A stretch of DNA of 63,712 nucleotides from the NCBI RefSeq assembly GCF_014647515.1, contig NZ_BMPI01000006.1, forward strand, positions 8,763 to 72,474, in the 5' to 3' direction. This stretch comes from Dactylosporangium sucinum (lineage in GTDB: Bacteria > Actinomycetota > Actinomycetes > Mycobacteriales > Micromonosporaceae). Of this stretch, positions 51,084-61,214 are shown in pieces. The position numbers were made by a program, and so were the translations under genes. Position 1 is the first letter of the stretch; every line of letters starts with the position of its first letter. The notes beneath the pieces are model-generated. The model saw only the letters and a program-made list of their open reading frames with translations. It was not told the DNA's origin and ran no database searches.

Positions 51084-52453
51084 GGGAGCAGCGCCTGGTT
51101 GGCCGAGAACAGGTTCGTCGGGTCGTAGGAGCGCTTGACCCGCAGCAGGCGGTCGCGGTCCGGCTGCGACCAGTTGGCCAGCAGCGCCTCGTGGACCGCG
51201 CTGCCCGAGAAGTTGATCAGCCCGCCCGGCACCGTGTCCGCGGCCGCCGCGGCCACGATGTCGGCGCTCACCGCGTCGACCACCGGGGCCAGCTCGGGGA
51301 CGCCGAGGCCGATGACGAACAGCGAGTACGCGGCACCGCGGCCGCTCACCGCGTTGGGGACGGCGGCCGGGCGGGACAGGGCGCCGCCCATCAGCCGCAG
51401 CTCGACCATGATGACCGGGATGTCGGCGACCTGCGGGCCGGCGACCTCCAGCAGGCGGTCGATCGTCTCGGCGGACAGGTCACCGAGCAGGGCGCCCCGC
51501 TCGCGGCTCGGCATCGGGTCGACCGGGTCCTGGTGGACGGCGTCGATGGCCTGGTACGGCAGCTCGCCGACGGCGTCGATGACGGCCGGGGCCACCGCCC
51601 GCATCGGGGCCAGCAGCTCGGCACCCTCCTCGGCCGTCCCGAGGTGGGCGAAGCGCAGGTGCACCACGTACGCGCCGCGCAGCGGCTCGGGCAGCTGCGG
51701 CAGCGGGGGCAGGCGCAGCGCGGCGATCGACGTGCTCGTGCGCTCGGGCAGGGTCGGGGCCCACTCGCGGTACGCGTGCAGGACCTCGGCGGCGTGGGTC
51801 GCCGGGAAGTAGATCCCGCCGCCGTAGATCGACGCCACCTCGAACAGGCCGAACTCGATGGCGGTGACGATGCCGAAGTTGCCCTTGCCGCCGCGGACCG
51901 CCCAGAAGAGGTCGCTCTCGCGGTCGGCGTCGATCGTGCGGACCGCGCCGTCGGCGGTGACGATCTCGACCGAGCGGACGTGGTCGGCGGCGAAGCCGTA
52001 CGCGCGGCCGAGCGGGCCCAGGCCGCCGCCGAGCGTGTAGCCGACCACGCCGACGTTCGAGGACGAGCCGTTGAGCGGGGCCAGGCCGTGCGGCGTGGTC
52101 GCCTCGATCACCTGCGCCCAGCGCACGCCGGCGCCGACGCGGGCGGTGCGGGTGGCCGGGTCGACGCTCAGCTCCTGCATGCGGGTGGTGGAGACGAGCA
52201 CGCAGCTCTCGGCCGGGCGTACCGCGCCGTGGCCGGTCGCCTGGACCGCGACGGCGAGCCCGTGCCGGCCGGCCCAGCGGACCGCGGCGGCCACGTCGGC
52301 GGCGCTGGTCGCGCCGACGACGACGAGCGGCTGGTGTTGGTGGGCGACGTTCCAGGCGAACGTCTCGGCGGGGTACCCCTCGTCGCCCGGCACGAACACC
52401 GGGCCGGCGACGGCGGCGGTCAGGTCGTCTATCGAAATGTCGGAAATCGTCAT
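51080..52453 (-). CDS. BBE-type FAD-linked oxidase
   Basis: 457 residues. FAD_binding_4 domain: PLVVVGATSAADVAAAVRWA, then AVQATGHGA with His75 as the likely 8-alpha-histidyl link, and VGYTLGGGLGPLGRAYG. The cysteine that would make a bicovalent flavin is replaced by serine in GSSSNVG, so a single covalent bond is expected. The C-terminal BBE segment is KRSYDPTNLFSANQALLP. Such oxidases often finish natural products or oxidise sugars. It sits 91 bases after the SARP gene and may be its target. Confidence 0.85.
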   Translation of the reverse strand: MTISDISIDDLTAAVAGPVFVPGDEGYPAETFAWNVAHQHQPLVVVGATSAADVAAAVRWAGRHGLAVAVQATGHGAVRPAESCVLVSTTRMQELSVDPATRTARVGAGVRWAQVIEATTPHGLAPLNGSSSNVGVVGYTLGGGLGPLGRAYGFAADHVRSVEIVTADGAVRTIDADRESDLFWAVRGGKGNFGIVTAIEFGLFEVASIYGGGIYFPATHAAEVLHAYREWAPTLPERTSTSIAALRLPPLPQLPEPLRGAYVVHLRFAHLGTAEEGAELLAPMRAVAPAVIDAVGELPYQAIDAVHQDPVDPMPSRERGALLGDLSAETIDRLLEVAGPQVADIPVIMVELRLMGGALSRPAAVPNAVSGRGAAYSLFVIGLGVPELAPVVDAVSADIVAAAAADTVPGGLINFSGSAVHEALLANWSQPDRDRLLRVKRSYDPTNLFSANQALLP

Positions 52454-52544
52454 CGAAGAACTGCCCTAGAACAGAGGCTCCCGGGGCGGGGGCCGTGCAG
52501 GAGTCACTCTGCGGGGCACCACTTGTGGGCAACTAGGTCATGAC

Positions 52545-55500
52545 TTAAGCCGTCATGCGCGCGACTTGAGCCCGGCTCGCGGCCACCAGGTGGGCGATGC
52601 CGACCCGGGTGTGCTCGGCCAGGGCCGCCGTCGCGTGCTCGAGCGCCGCGGGATCGCCGAGCCGGGCCGCCAGCTCGGCCAGCACGAAGTGCAGCGTGCC
52701 CCACGTCGCGCAGCCGCTCCCGACCGAGGACCACTGGTCGGCGAACGGCAGGATCTCGTCGTACAACTCCCGCGGGTCCGGCGTCCCCAGCCGGGCCGCC
52801 ACCAGGCCCCACTGGAACGCGATGAAGCTCCAGCACCAGAGGTGGTCCCGCGCGGTACCCCAGCGGCCGACCAACTCGCGGGCCAGGTCCTCGTCGCCGG
52901 ACTCGCAGGCCGCCAGCACCGCGGTCGGGCGCAGGAGCTCCAGGAGCGGCTCGTCGGCCCAGCGCACCAGCTCGTCGCGCAGGTCCCCCGGCCGGCCCTC
53001 GAAGCGCCGGCTGGTGTGCAGCATGGCGAGGCGGATCCACTGCGTGCCCCAGAGGCTGGTGTGCTCCTGCAGCGCGAACGCCTCGCCGACCAGCCGCTCC
53101 GCGGTGGCCCAGTCGCCGGCGTTGATGGCGCGGCCGGCCCGCGCGTACCTGACCTGCGCGCCCAGCACCGGGGTGCGGATCTCCTCGGCCAGCCGGACGC
53201 ACCGGGCGAGGTCGGCGTCGAACCCGGCGAGGTCGCCGGCGATCGTCCGCGACATCATGCGGTGCACGAGTGCGGTCACCTCGACGGTCGGCGTGAGCGA
53301 GTCGATGGCGAGCAGCTCGTCGACGACCGCGCGGCGCGGCGCCTCCCGCTGCGGCACCCAGGCGGCGACCCAGTAGTTGTTCAGCGTGCGGACCAGCAGG
53401 TCGGGGTCGCCGCTCCCGCGGGCCAGGGCGACGGCCCGGGCCGCGTGCTCCTCGCCTTCGGGACGGTCGGGGCTGTAGTACAACTCGACCGCGAGCGTGC
53501 CGAGCAGCACCGCGCGCCGCCGGTCGTCCGCCGGGTCGAGCCGGCCGAGCTGGGCGCGCAGGATGCCGATCATGCGCTCGTCGACACCGAGGTACGGGCG
53601 CCAGGTCCAGAGGGTGACGCCGCCGAACAGGGTGGCCGCGTCCATCGCCAGCTCGTCGTCGCCGAGCTGGGTGGCCACGGTGAGCGCCTCGTCGAGGACG
53701 GCCCGCGTGCCGGCCACGTCACCGGCGGCGCGGCGGGCGACGCCGAGCTGGACGAGCAGCCGGCCACGGTCCCGGCTGGCGCCGGGCCGGGTCGCGCCGA
53801 GCGCCGTCTCCAGGTAGCGCGCGGCCTCGTCGTAGGCGAGCTGGGCCATCGCCAGCTCGGCGGCGCGGCGGGCGTGCCGCACGGCCCGGTCGGCGACGCC
53901 GAGCGGCGCGGCCATCGTGAAGTGGTGGACGAGCAGCGGCAGCAGGGCCGGGTCCTCGGCGCGTTCGAGGGCCTCGCCGACCTGCTTGTGCAGCCGGGCC
54001 CGCTGCAGGCGGCTGAGCCCGCCGTAGACGGTGTCGCGCACGATCGCGTGCGAGAAGCGGTAGTCCCACGTCCCCGGCACCTCGGTGAGCAGCCCGGCGG
54101 CGACGGCCGGCTCCAGCGCCTCCAGCACCGCCTCGTTGGGCCGGTCGGTGCTCGCCTCGAGCACGAGCAGGCTCACGTCGCGGCCGATCACGGCGGCGGC
54201 GTGCAACAGGACCTGGGTGTCGTCGGGCAGCCGGGACACCCGGCGGGAGATGACGTCCCGGACGCTCTCGGGCACGCCGGTGTCCACGACGGCCTGCGCC
54301 GAGCCCCAGCCGCCGGGGTGCTCGCTGGCCAGCAGCCGCAGGAGTTCCTTGAGATAGAAGGGGTTTCCGCCGGTACGTTCGAGCAGGGCCTCGACCACGT
54401 CGGCGCCCGGCCGGCCGCCGAGGTAGTCGGCGATGTCGGCGGCGGTGAACGACCCGAGCCGCAGCCGCTCCGCCCCGCGCTCGTTGGCGAGGAGCGCGAG
54501 CGCCTCGCGCAGCGCCGGGTCGGCGTCGCCGGCCTCCGGCCGCAGCGTGGCGAGCAGCAGGATCGGCAGCCGGTGCAGGGCCGGCGCGAGGTGCGCGAGC
54601 AGCTGCAGCGACGAGGCGTCGGCGACGTGCAGGTCGTCGACGACGACGAGCAGCGGCCGCTCGCCGGCGGCCTCCCGCAGCGTCTCGGCCACGGCCTCGT
54701 GCAGGTGGAACAGGCCGGCGTCGGGGTCCTCCCGGCGCCACTCGCTGTCGCCCCGCCCGGCGAGCACGTCGCGCAGGTGCCGGCGCTCCGGGGTGTCCGG
54801 CAGCGCGCGCAGGACCTGCGCCCACGGCCAGAACGCGGGCGTGGCCCCGGCCTCGACGCACCGGCTCCAGGCGGTGGCGAGCCCGTGCCGCTCGGCGGTG
54901 GCGGCGGCCCACTCGGCCAGCAGGCTCTTCCCGACGCCGGCTTCGCCGACGACGAGCAGGACGCCGCCGCGCCCGGCGCCGGCCTGGGCGATGCGGTCGG
55001 CGACGTGCTGCTCCTCGGCCGCCCGGCCGACGAGCGGCTCGACGCCGGCGGCCTCGCCCACGAACGTTGCTCCGCGGGCGGCCGACGGCCCTCCTGTGAG
55101 CGCTGCTCGGTGGTTGGCCGACGGCCCGCCTGCGGGCGCTGCTCGGTGCGTGGCCGACGGCCTTCCCGCGAGCGATTCCCGGTGCGTGGCGGACGGCCCT
55201 CCCGCGAACGCTTCGCCGCGGGCAGCCGTGCGCTCGGCCTGGCCTCCCGCGAGCGGTCCCGCGCCTGCGGCCACCCGCTGCGCCGCACCCCCCGCGGCCT
55301 CGTCGCCTCGGCCGCCGTCGCCCGATGTTCCCGATTTTTCGGAAATGTCGGGCACTCCGTGAGTGGTTCGGTCGCGGTGAGCGGGATCGTGGAGAGCGAG
55401 GGCCGGAACGTACGAGCCGCCGACGGGGTCGAGGTCGGGGTCCTGGCGGAGGATGGCCGCCTCCAGCGCCTGGAGGTGCGGCCCGGGCGGGAGGCCCAGC

Positions 55501-56213
55501 TCGTCGTCCAGGACCTCGCGGGCCCGGCGGTAGGCGGCCAGCGCGTCCGCCTGCCGGCCGGCGCGGTACAGCGCGATCATCAGCTGGCCCCAGGCCCGTT
55601 CGCGGAACGGGTGGCGCTCCAGCAGGCCCTGGGCCGAGGCCGCGGCGCCGGCCGGGCGACCCGTGGCCAGCTGGACCTCGATGAGCTCCTCGACCGCGCT
55701 GTCGCGCAGCTCGGTCAGCTGCGCCGCCGGCGCGACCGCGAACTCCTCGTCGGCGAAGTCGGCGAACGGCGCGCCGCGCCACTCCCCCAGCGCCGCGGTC
55801 AGGGAACGCTCCGCAAGGTCGTAGGCACCGGCGCGCAGGTCGGCGCGGGCCGCCTCGACGGCCGCGGCGAAGCGCACGGCGTCGACCTGGGACGGCGCCA
55901 CGGCGAGCGCATAGCCCGGGTCGCGGGTGACGAGCACGGCGGGCGGGGTGCGCGGCGGGCGGTCGGGTTCGAGCACCCGGCGTAGCTGGGAGACGTACGC
56001 CTGCAGGGTGCCCGTCGCGCTCGACGGCGCCTCGCCGGCCCACAGCCCGTGGACGATCCGGTCCAGCGACACCACCCGGCCGGGATCCACCAGCAGCAAC
56101 GCCAGGACGGCGCGCTGCTTGCGGGCGCCGAGGTCGAGCGGCTCGCCGGTCGGCGTCCGTACCTCAAGCGGTCCGAGGATCCGGAAGTCGAGCCGCGTCA
56201 CGGCCGCAACCAT
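52545..56213 (-). CDS. SARP/AfsR-like regulator with AAA and TPR regions
   Basis: 1222 residues. OmpR-type winged helix (about 8-98; FRILGPLEVRTPTGEPL) and BTAD (about 105-255; QLTELRDSAVEELIEVQL) form the SARP part. A low-complexity linker (about 290-390) holds four 12-residue repeats. The ATPase has Walker A GEAGVGKS (423-430) and Walker B LLVVVDDLH (near 510), then TPR-like helices to the end (about 760-1222). SARP proteins activate secondary-metabolite or stress genes. Downstream on the same strand is the BBE oxidase. GTG and ATG starts are close; ATG at 56213 kept. Confidence 0.85.
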   Translation of the reverse strand: MVAAVTRLDFRILGPLEVRTPTGEPLDLGARKQRAVLALLLVDPGRVVSLDRIVHGLWAGEAPSSATGTLQAYVSQLRRVLEPDRPPRTPPAVLVTRDPGYALAVAPSQVDAVRFAAAVEAARADLRAGAYDLAERSLTAALGEWRGAPFADFADEEFAVAPAAQLTELRDSAVEELIEVQLATGRPAGAAASAQGLLERHPFRERAWGQLMIALYRAGRQADALAAYRRAREVLDDELGLPPGPHLQALEAAILRQDPDLDPVGGSYVPALALHDPAHRDRTTHGVPDISEKSGTSGDGGRGDEAAGGAAQRVAAGAGPLAGGQAERTAARGEAFAGGPSATHRESLAGRPSATHRAAPAGGPSANHRAALTGGPSAARGATFVGEAAGVEPLVGRAAEEQHVADRIAQAGAGRGGVLLVVGEAGVGKSLLAEWAAATAERHGLATAWSRCVEAGATPAFWPWAQVLRALPDTPERRHLRDVLAGRGDSEWRREDPDAGLFHLHEAVAETLREAAGERPLLVVVDDLHVADASSLQLLAHLAPALHRLPILLLATLRPEAGDADPALREALALLANERGAERLRLGSFTAADIADYLGGRPGADVVEALLERTGGNPFYLKELLRLLASEHPGGWGSAQAVVDTGVPESVRDVISRRVSRLPDDTQVLLHAAAVIGRDVSLLVLEASTDRPNEAVLEALEPAVAAGLLTEVPGTWDYRFSHAIVRDTVYGGLSRLQRARLHKQVGEALERAEDPALLPLLVHHFTMAAPLGVADRAVRHARRAAELAMAQLAYDEAARYLETALGATRPGASRDRGRLLVQLGVARRAAGDVAGTRAVLDEALTVATQLGDDELAMDAATLFGGVTLWTWRPYLGVDERMIGILRAQLGRLDPADDRRRAVLLGTLAVELYYSPDRPEGEEHAARAVALARGSGDPDLLVRTLNNYWVAAWVPQREAPRRAVVDELLAIDSLTPTVEVTALVHRMMSRTIAGDLAGFDADLARCVRLAEEIRTPVLGAQVRYARAGRAINAGDWATAERLVGEAFALQEHTSLWGTQWIRLAMLHTSRRFEGRPGDLRDELVRWADEPLLELLRPTAVLAACESGDEDLARELVGRWGTARDHLWCWSFIAFQWGLVAARLGTPDPRELYDEILPFADQWSSVGSGCATWGTLHFVLAELAARLGDPAALEHATAALAEHTRVGIAHLVAASRAQVARMTA
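55062..55205 (-). repeat. Four 36-bp tandem units in the SARP linker
   Basis: Phased so that GCCGACGGCC-like blocks fall at 55081, 55117, 55153 and, with one mismatch, 55189. They encode GGPSATHRESLA-like 12-mers. Confidence 0.75.
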
Positions 56214-56293
56214 ATCGGCAGTTCAGCGCGATCTCTGTCAGGTATGAGCGAACCTGCCGGGAGCGCCGCCGGACGGCGCCCCCGGCGCGCCGG

Positions 56294-58435
56294 CTACGGG
56301 GTGACGTCGGCGCTGTCGATCGCCACGTTCCAGCCGGAGCTGGCCGCGTTCTTCGTTCCGGTCACCCGGATGCGCAGCGTGTGCGACCCGGCCGCCAGCG
56401 CCGGGCTGGTCCACACCACGCCCGACGCGTTGCGGCTCGCGGCGTAGTTGTCGACGAGGACCTCGGCCCCGCCGTCCAGCGACAGGGCCATGATCTGCTG
56501 GTCGGCGTCGCGGACGGCGTGCAGCGCGACGCGGGTGCCCGTGAACGTGAATGTCGCCGCGGCGCCCGCGGTGAAGCTCCAGTTCGCCGTGCCGCCGTAC
56601 ATGTCGGGGACGCCGGTCGTGAGGCCCCAGTTGGCGCCGTAGGCGAAGCCCGGCCCGGTGCCGTCGACCGTCTGGACCGCCGCCCGGGTCACGTCGGCGC
56701 GGTCGAGCGCGATGTTCGTGCCGGAACTCGCCGGATTGCGCTGCCCGGTGTTGACGATGGTGAGCGAATGCGCACCGTTGGACAACACCGGGCTCGTCCA
56801 CACCACGCCGGACGCGTTGCGGGACGGGGCGTAGTTGTCGACGGTGGACGGTGCGCCGCCGTCGACGGCGACCGTCATCCGCCCCTGGTCCACGTCGCGG
56901 ACCGCGCGCAGCGCGACCTGCGTGCCGGTGAAGCGGAACGTGGCGGTCGCGCCGCCGACGAAGCTCCAGTTGGCGGTGCCGGCGTACATGTCGGGCACGC
57001 CGGTGGTCAGGCCCCAGTTGGCGCCGTAGGTGAAGTCGGGGCTGTTCGCGTCGACGACCAGCGGGCCGCCGGTGTCGCCGGCGTCGAGCGGGGCGCCGAG
57101 CGTGACCGTGTAGGCGTCGGTGCCCGACTGGATGGTGACCGGCACGTTCAGCGCGCCGTTCGTCACCGGCAGGTCGGCGCTGGCGACGACGATCGGGCCG
57201 GGCAGCGGCGACTGGTTGGGGATCCGCTGCACGGTGACCCGGACGCGGCCGTTGGTGACGAAGTCGGTGACGCCGGTGAAGGCGACGGTCGTCGTGCCCG
57301 TCTGGCCGTTCTGGTTGCCGATCAGCGCGACCGCCCGGCCGGCCGCCAAGTCGATCGTCGCGGCGACGGCCATGCCGTTGCCGTTGGTGGTGGTGACGAC
57401 GTTGCCGGTCATCTGGGCGTACGCGCGGTACACCCACCACTGGCCGGTCGGCTGGCCGTTCCACAGCACCGAGTCGAGCGTGCCGGCGACGCAGCAGTCC
57501 GACCAGATGGCGTGGGCGGCGGCCGAGACGTCGGAGACCGCGAGCCGGTCGAGGAACCAGGCGAGGTACCCCGGATGCTGCTGCTGCGAGAAGAGGTACT
57601 CGTCGATCGTGAGCGGCAGTTGCGCGACCCCGCGCGCGGTCAGGATCGCCTTGGCGTCGGCCGCGTCGGCCGCCGGGTCGTTGCCGAAGTGCCAGTTGAG
57701 CACGTTCGGCAGGGTGCCGTCGGCCTTCGTGCGGGCGACCCAGGCGTCGAGCCAGCCGTGGTTGTAGCCGGAGTACGACGGCCCGACGATCACCGCCTGC
57801 GGGTCGAGCCGCCGGATCTCGGTCACCGCGGTGTTCCACATCTGGTAGTACTGCGCGCTGTTGACGCCGCGCGGCCAGAACCCGGTGCCGTCCGGCTCGT
57901 TCCAGATGTCGTACCGCACGCGAACCCCCGACGCCCGCACGTCCGTGACGAGCCGGGTGATGAACGAGCGCCAGTTCGTGCAGTCGCCGTTGTCGCACGG
58001 GTACACGGTGTTCGCCGGCTGCTCGGTGTCGGCGCCCCAGACGTCGGAGACGAGCAGGTGGTAGGTGGCGTTGTAGGGCGCGGCGGTGACCCGGCGGGCC
58101 TGGGCGACCGCCGAGTTCAGCCGCACCTGGTAGCCGCTGCCGGCGGCGTAGCCGTCGCCGATCCAGCCGTGGCCGGCGATGCGCGCCCCGCCGCCGCGGA
58201 ACAGCGTGGGGCGCAGCGGCTGCAGGAGGCTGTCGGCGGGTCCGGAACCGTCCTGCGACAGGCCGTACAGGAAACCGGCGCCGGCCCGGGTCGGGACCTT
58301 TCCTCGTTGCGCGAGGTTGACCGAGACGGTGGTGTCGGCGGCCGAGGCCGCGGTGGGTGCCAGCGCGACGGCGGCGCCGGCGATGAGCAGGGCGGCCATG
58401 AGCAGGCGGCCTGGCGGGGCTGCGCGATGCATCAT
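56294..58435 (-). CDS. Secreted clan GH-A glycoside hydrolase with two beta-sandwich modules
   Basis: 713 residues. Signal peptide (about 1-33). TIM barrel with acid/base Glu180 in YDIWNEPDG and a probable nucleophile Glu279 in LTIDEYL; style nearest GH39/GH30 in clan GH-A. Domains at about 455-580 and 590-713 are near-repeats starting with FTYGANWGLTTGVPDMYAGT and FAYGANWGLTTGVPDMYGGT and look like CBM modules. The ATGATG start overlaps the GH31 stop; with GGAGGA just upstream the second ATG (58432) is also possible. Last gene of the operon; secreted first step in degrading the sugar polymer. Confidence 0.78.
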   Translation of the reverse strand: MMHRAAPPGRLLMAALLIAGAAVALAPTAASAADTTVSVNLAQRGKVPTRAGAGFLYGLSQDGSGPADSLLQPLRPTLFRGGGARIAGHGWIGDGYAAGSGYQVRLNSAVAQARRVTAAPYNATYHLLVSDVWGADTEQPANTVYPCDNGDCTNWRSFITRLVTDVRASGVRVRYDIWNEPDGTGFWPRGVNSAQYYQMWNTAVTEIRRLDPQAVIVGPSYSGYNHGWLDAWVARTKADGTLPNVLNWHFGNDPAADAADAKAILTARGVAQLPLTIDEYLFSQQQHPGYLAWFLDRLAVSDVSAAAHAIWSDCCVAGTLDSVLWNGQPTGQWWVYRAYAQMTGNVVTTTNGNGMAVAATIDLAAGRAVALIGNQNGQTGTTTVAFTGVTDFVTNGRVRVTVQRIPNQSPLPGPIVVASADLPVTNGALNVPVTIQSGTDAYTVTLGAPLDAGDTGGPLVVDANSPDFTYGANWGLTTGVPDMYAGTANWSFVGGATATFRFTGTQVALRAVRDVDQGRMTVAVDGGAPSTVDNYAPSRNASGVVWTSPVLSNGAHSLTIVNTGQRNPASSGTNIALDRADVTRAAVQTVDGTGPGFAYGANWGLTTGVPDMYGGTANWSFTAGAAATFTFTGTRVALHAVRDADQQIMALSLDGGAEVLVDNYAASRNASGVVWTSPALAAGSHTLRIRVTGTKNAASSGWNVAIDSADVTP

Positions 58436-60405
58436 TCCTCCGGTTCGGCGATGGGGAGTCGGGCGTCGTCCCGCAGGAACAGCGGGACGCTGGTCAGCGG
58501 CGCGTCGACGGTGACGCGGGTGCCGCCTTCGTACGTGGTGCCGGAATCGGTGTGGGTCCAGGCCGCGCCGGCCGGGAGGTAGACCTCGCGGCGCTGCGCA
58601 CCGGCCTGTACTACGGGCGCGACGATGAGGTCGCGGCCGAAGAGGAACTCGTCGTCGGCGTCCCAGGCGGCCGGGTCGCCGGGGAACTCCAGCAGCAGCG
58701 GCCGCATGAGCGGGAGTCCGCTCGTCTCGCCGCCGCGCAGCTGTTCGTGCAGATATGGACGAAGCCGTTCGCGCAGCCGCATCACCGCCGTGATCGCCGC
58801 GTAGGCGTCGGGGCCGAACGACCAGACCTCGTTGGGGCCGCCGGCCACGCCGACGCCTGCCCGGCCGGTGCGCGGCTCCCGGTGGCCGTGCAGCCGGAAC
58901 AGCGGGCAGAACGCGCCGAACTGGAACCAGCGCACGACCAGCTCGCGGAACGCCGGGTCGTCGGGGTCGCCGCCGTGGAAGCCGCCGATGTCGGTCGTCC
59001 ACCAGGGCAGGCCGCTCAGCGCCACGTTGAGCCCGGCCCGCACCGAGGCGGCCAGGGCGTCGAACGTGGCCGGGATGTCGCCGGACCACAGCGCCGCCCC
59101 GTACCGCTGCGAGCCCGCCCACGCCGAGCGCACCAGCGACAGCGCTTCGGTCTCGCCCTGTGCGCGAAGGTGCTCGAACACGCCGCGGGCGTGCTCGCGC
59201 GGGTACAGGTTGGCGACCTCGCTGCCCGGGCCGGCCGCGTAGCTCAGGTTGTGCGGGTGGCCGGGGCGCATCTCCGGTTCGCAGGCGTCGAGCCAGAACG
59301 CGCGGATGCCCGCCCGGTAGTAGTTGTCGTGCAGGCGCTCCCACAGGAAGTCGCGAGCGCGCGGGTCGGTGGCGTCGTAGAAGGCGACACCGATGGCGGC
59401 GTCGTCGCCGGCCGCGGTACCGGCGACCAGATCCGGCCACTCGGCGTGCGCCGGCGCGCCGGCGTCGGTCGCGACGAGCATCCCGGCGTCGCGCATCGGC
59501 GCGTGGTTGGGCGAGAGCGGGCTGACCGACGGCCAGACGGACACGGCCAGCTCGACGCCGTTCTCCCGCAGGGTCTTGGCCATCGCGCGCGGGTCCGGCC
59601 AGTCGTCGGGGTTCCAGTCCCAGTCGCCGAGGTGCCGCCAGTGCAGGTAGTCGACGACGATGACGGACAGCGGCAGCCCGCGCCGGACGTGTTCGCCGGC
59701 GACGGCGAGGAGCTCCTCCTGCGTGCGGTACCGCAGCTTGCTCTGCCAGAAGCCGGACGCCCATGCGGGCAGGCGCGGCGCGTGCCCGGTCGCGTCGGCG
59801 TAGTGCCGCAGGATGTCGGCCGGCGTGCCGGTGGTGAGCCAGTAGTCGAGCTGGCGCGCACGGTCGGCCACCCAGCGGGTGCCGTTGACCGCGAACTCGA
59901 CGCGGCCGACGGCGGGGCTGTTCCACAGCAGGCCGTAGCCGCGGCTGGAGACCGCGAACGGGATGGTGACCTCGCCGTTGCGCTGCTGGAGCTCCAGCAC
60001 CATGCCCTTCTGGTCGAAGCGGCCGTGCCCGTGCTGGCCGAGGCCGTGGACGCGCTCGCCGTCGTGGGCGGCGAAGCGTTGTTCGATCCGGTACGTCCCG
60101 TCGCCGGCCGCCTGGAAGTGGCGGGGCCCGGGCCACCAGAAGTGGGCCGGCGCCTCCCGCAGCAACTCCTCCCCCGTGTCGGTGCGGGTGGCCTTGATCA
60201 GGCCGTCGTCGACGGTCACCGTCAGTCGCCCGTTGACGAGCGTGGTCTGCTCCACGACCGCATCCACGGCGGCGGGTGGCAGCAGCGCGCCGGGCAGGTC
60301 GTCGCGGATGGCGTGCAGGCCGGCGCGGACGCGGACACTGTCCTCGCCCCAGGGCTCGACGACGAGGATCTGGTGGCCCTGGCGGTGGACGAGTCGGTTG
60401 GTCAA
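58432..60405 (-). CDS. GH31 alpha-glycosidase (alpha-glucosidase/xylosidase type)
   Basis: 657 residues. Catalytic nucleophile Asp373 in FWLDACEPE, acid/base Asp443 in WSGDIPAT; PWWTTDIGGFHGGDPDDPAF and FGAFCPLFRLHGHREP are GH31 hallmarks. N-terminal beta-sandwich about 1-200, C-terminal beta domain after 560. No signal peptide, so it acts on imported oligosaccharides. TTG start at 60405 with AGGAG six bases upstream. Glucosidase or xylosidase cannot be decided by eye. Eight bases after permease 2. Confidence 0.86.
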   Translation of the reverse strand: MTNRLVHRQGHQILVVEPWGEDSVRVRAGLHAIRDDLPGALLPPAAVDAVVEQTTLVNGRLTVTVDDGLIKATRTDTGEELLREAPAHFWWPGPRHFQAAGDGTYRIEQRFAAHDGERVHGLGQHGHGRFDQKGMVLELQQRNGEVTIPFAVSSRGYGLLWNSPAVGRVEFAVNGTRWVADRARQLDYWLTTGTPADILRHYADATGHAPRLPAWASGFWQSKLRYRTQEELLAVAGEHVRRGLPLSVIVVDYLHWRHLGDWDWNPDDWPDPRAMAKTLRENGVELAVSVWPSVSPLSPNHAPMRDAGMLVATDAGAPAHAEWPDLVAGTAAGDDAAIGVAFYDATDPRARDFLWERLHDNYYRAGIRAFWLDACEPEMRPGHPHNLSYAAGPGSEVANLYPREHARGVFEHLRAQGETEALSLVRSAWAGSQRYGAALWSGDIPATFDALAASVRAGLNVALSGLPWWTTDIGGFHGGDPDDPAFRELVVRWFQFGAFCPLFRLHGHREPRTGRAGVGVAGGPNEVWSFGPDAYAAITAVMRLRERLRPYLHEQLRGGETSGLPLMRPLLLEFPGDPAAWDADDEFLFGRDLIVAPVVQAGAQRREVYLPAGAAWTHTDSGTTYEGGTRVTVDAPLTSVPLFLRDDARLPIAEPEE

Positions 60406-60413
60406 CTGTGCTC

Positions 60414-61214
60414 CTAGTCCTTGACGCTGCCGGAGGTGATGCCGGCGGCGACGTAGCGCTGCGCGACGACGAGCAGCACGGCGACGGGCACCGACGCGAT
60501 GACCCCGGTGGCCATCACGCTGTTCCAGTCGCTGAGGTGCGCGCCGATGAACCGGTAGATGCCGACGGTGATCGGGGCGAACTCGTCGCGGGTCGTGAGC
60601 GTGACCGCGAACAGAAAGTCGGCCCAGGTGAACAGGAACGAGAAGAGGGCGGCCGTGATCACCGCGTTGCGGCTCACCGGCAGGATGACGGCGACGAGCG
60701 TGCGCAGGTGCGACGCGCCGTCCAGCGCGGCCGCCTCGCGGATCTCCGGCGGTACCGTCCGCATGAACGCGTGCAGGATGAGCACCGCGAACGGCACGCA
60801 GAGCGTGGAGTCGGCGAGGATCAGGCCGAGCGGCGAGTTCAGCAGGTAGAGGCGGTTGGCGGCCACGTAGAACGCGTTGGCCATCACGATGCCGGGGATC
60901 ATCTGGGCGACCAGCAGGGCGAACAGCAGCGTCCGCCGGCCGGGCACGTCCAGCTGGGCCAGGCCGTAGGCGGCCGGCACGGCGACGAGGAGGGTGACCG
61001 CCACCGTGCCGAGCGCGATGTACAGGCTGGTGAGCAGGTGCCCGCCCTGGCTCGACAGGGCGTTGCGGTAGCCGTCGAACGTGCCGTGGACCGGCAGCCA
61101 GGTCGGCGTGGGGCGGACCAGTTCGGTCGAGGGCAGCAGGGAGGCGTTGAGCATCCAGTACAGCGGGAAGAGCATGATCGCGATCAGCGTGACGCCGGCG
61201 ACGGTTCTTCTCAT
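60414..61214 (-). CDS. Carbohydrate ABC transporter permease (MalG type)
   Basis: 266 residues, six helices. The EAA loop reads EIREAAALDGASHLRTLVAV and is followed by ILPVSRNAV. FPLYWMLNASLLPSTEL at the N-terminus is typical of CUT1 MalG-like subunits. ATG overlaps the upstream permease stop (ATGA at 61211-61214). Imports the sugar bound by the lipoprotein. Confidence 0.88.
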   Translation of the reverse strand: MRRTVAGVTLIAIMLFPLYWMLNASLLPSTELVRPTPTWLPVHGTFDGYRNALSSQGGHLLTSLYIALGTVAVTLLVAVPAAYGLAQLDVPGRRTLLFALLVAQMIPGIVMANAFYVAANRLYLLNSPLGLILADSTLCVPFAVLILHAFMRTVPPEIREAAALDGASHLRTLVAVILPVSRNAVITAALFSFLFTWADFLFAVTLTTRDEFAPITVGIYRFIGAHLSDWNSVMATGVIASVPVAVLLVVAQRYVAAGITSGSVKD

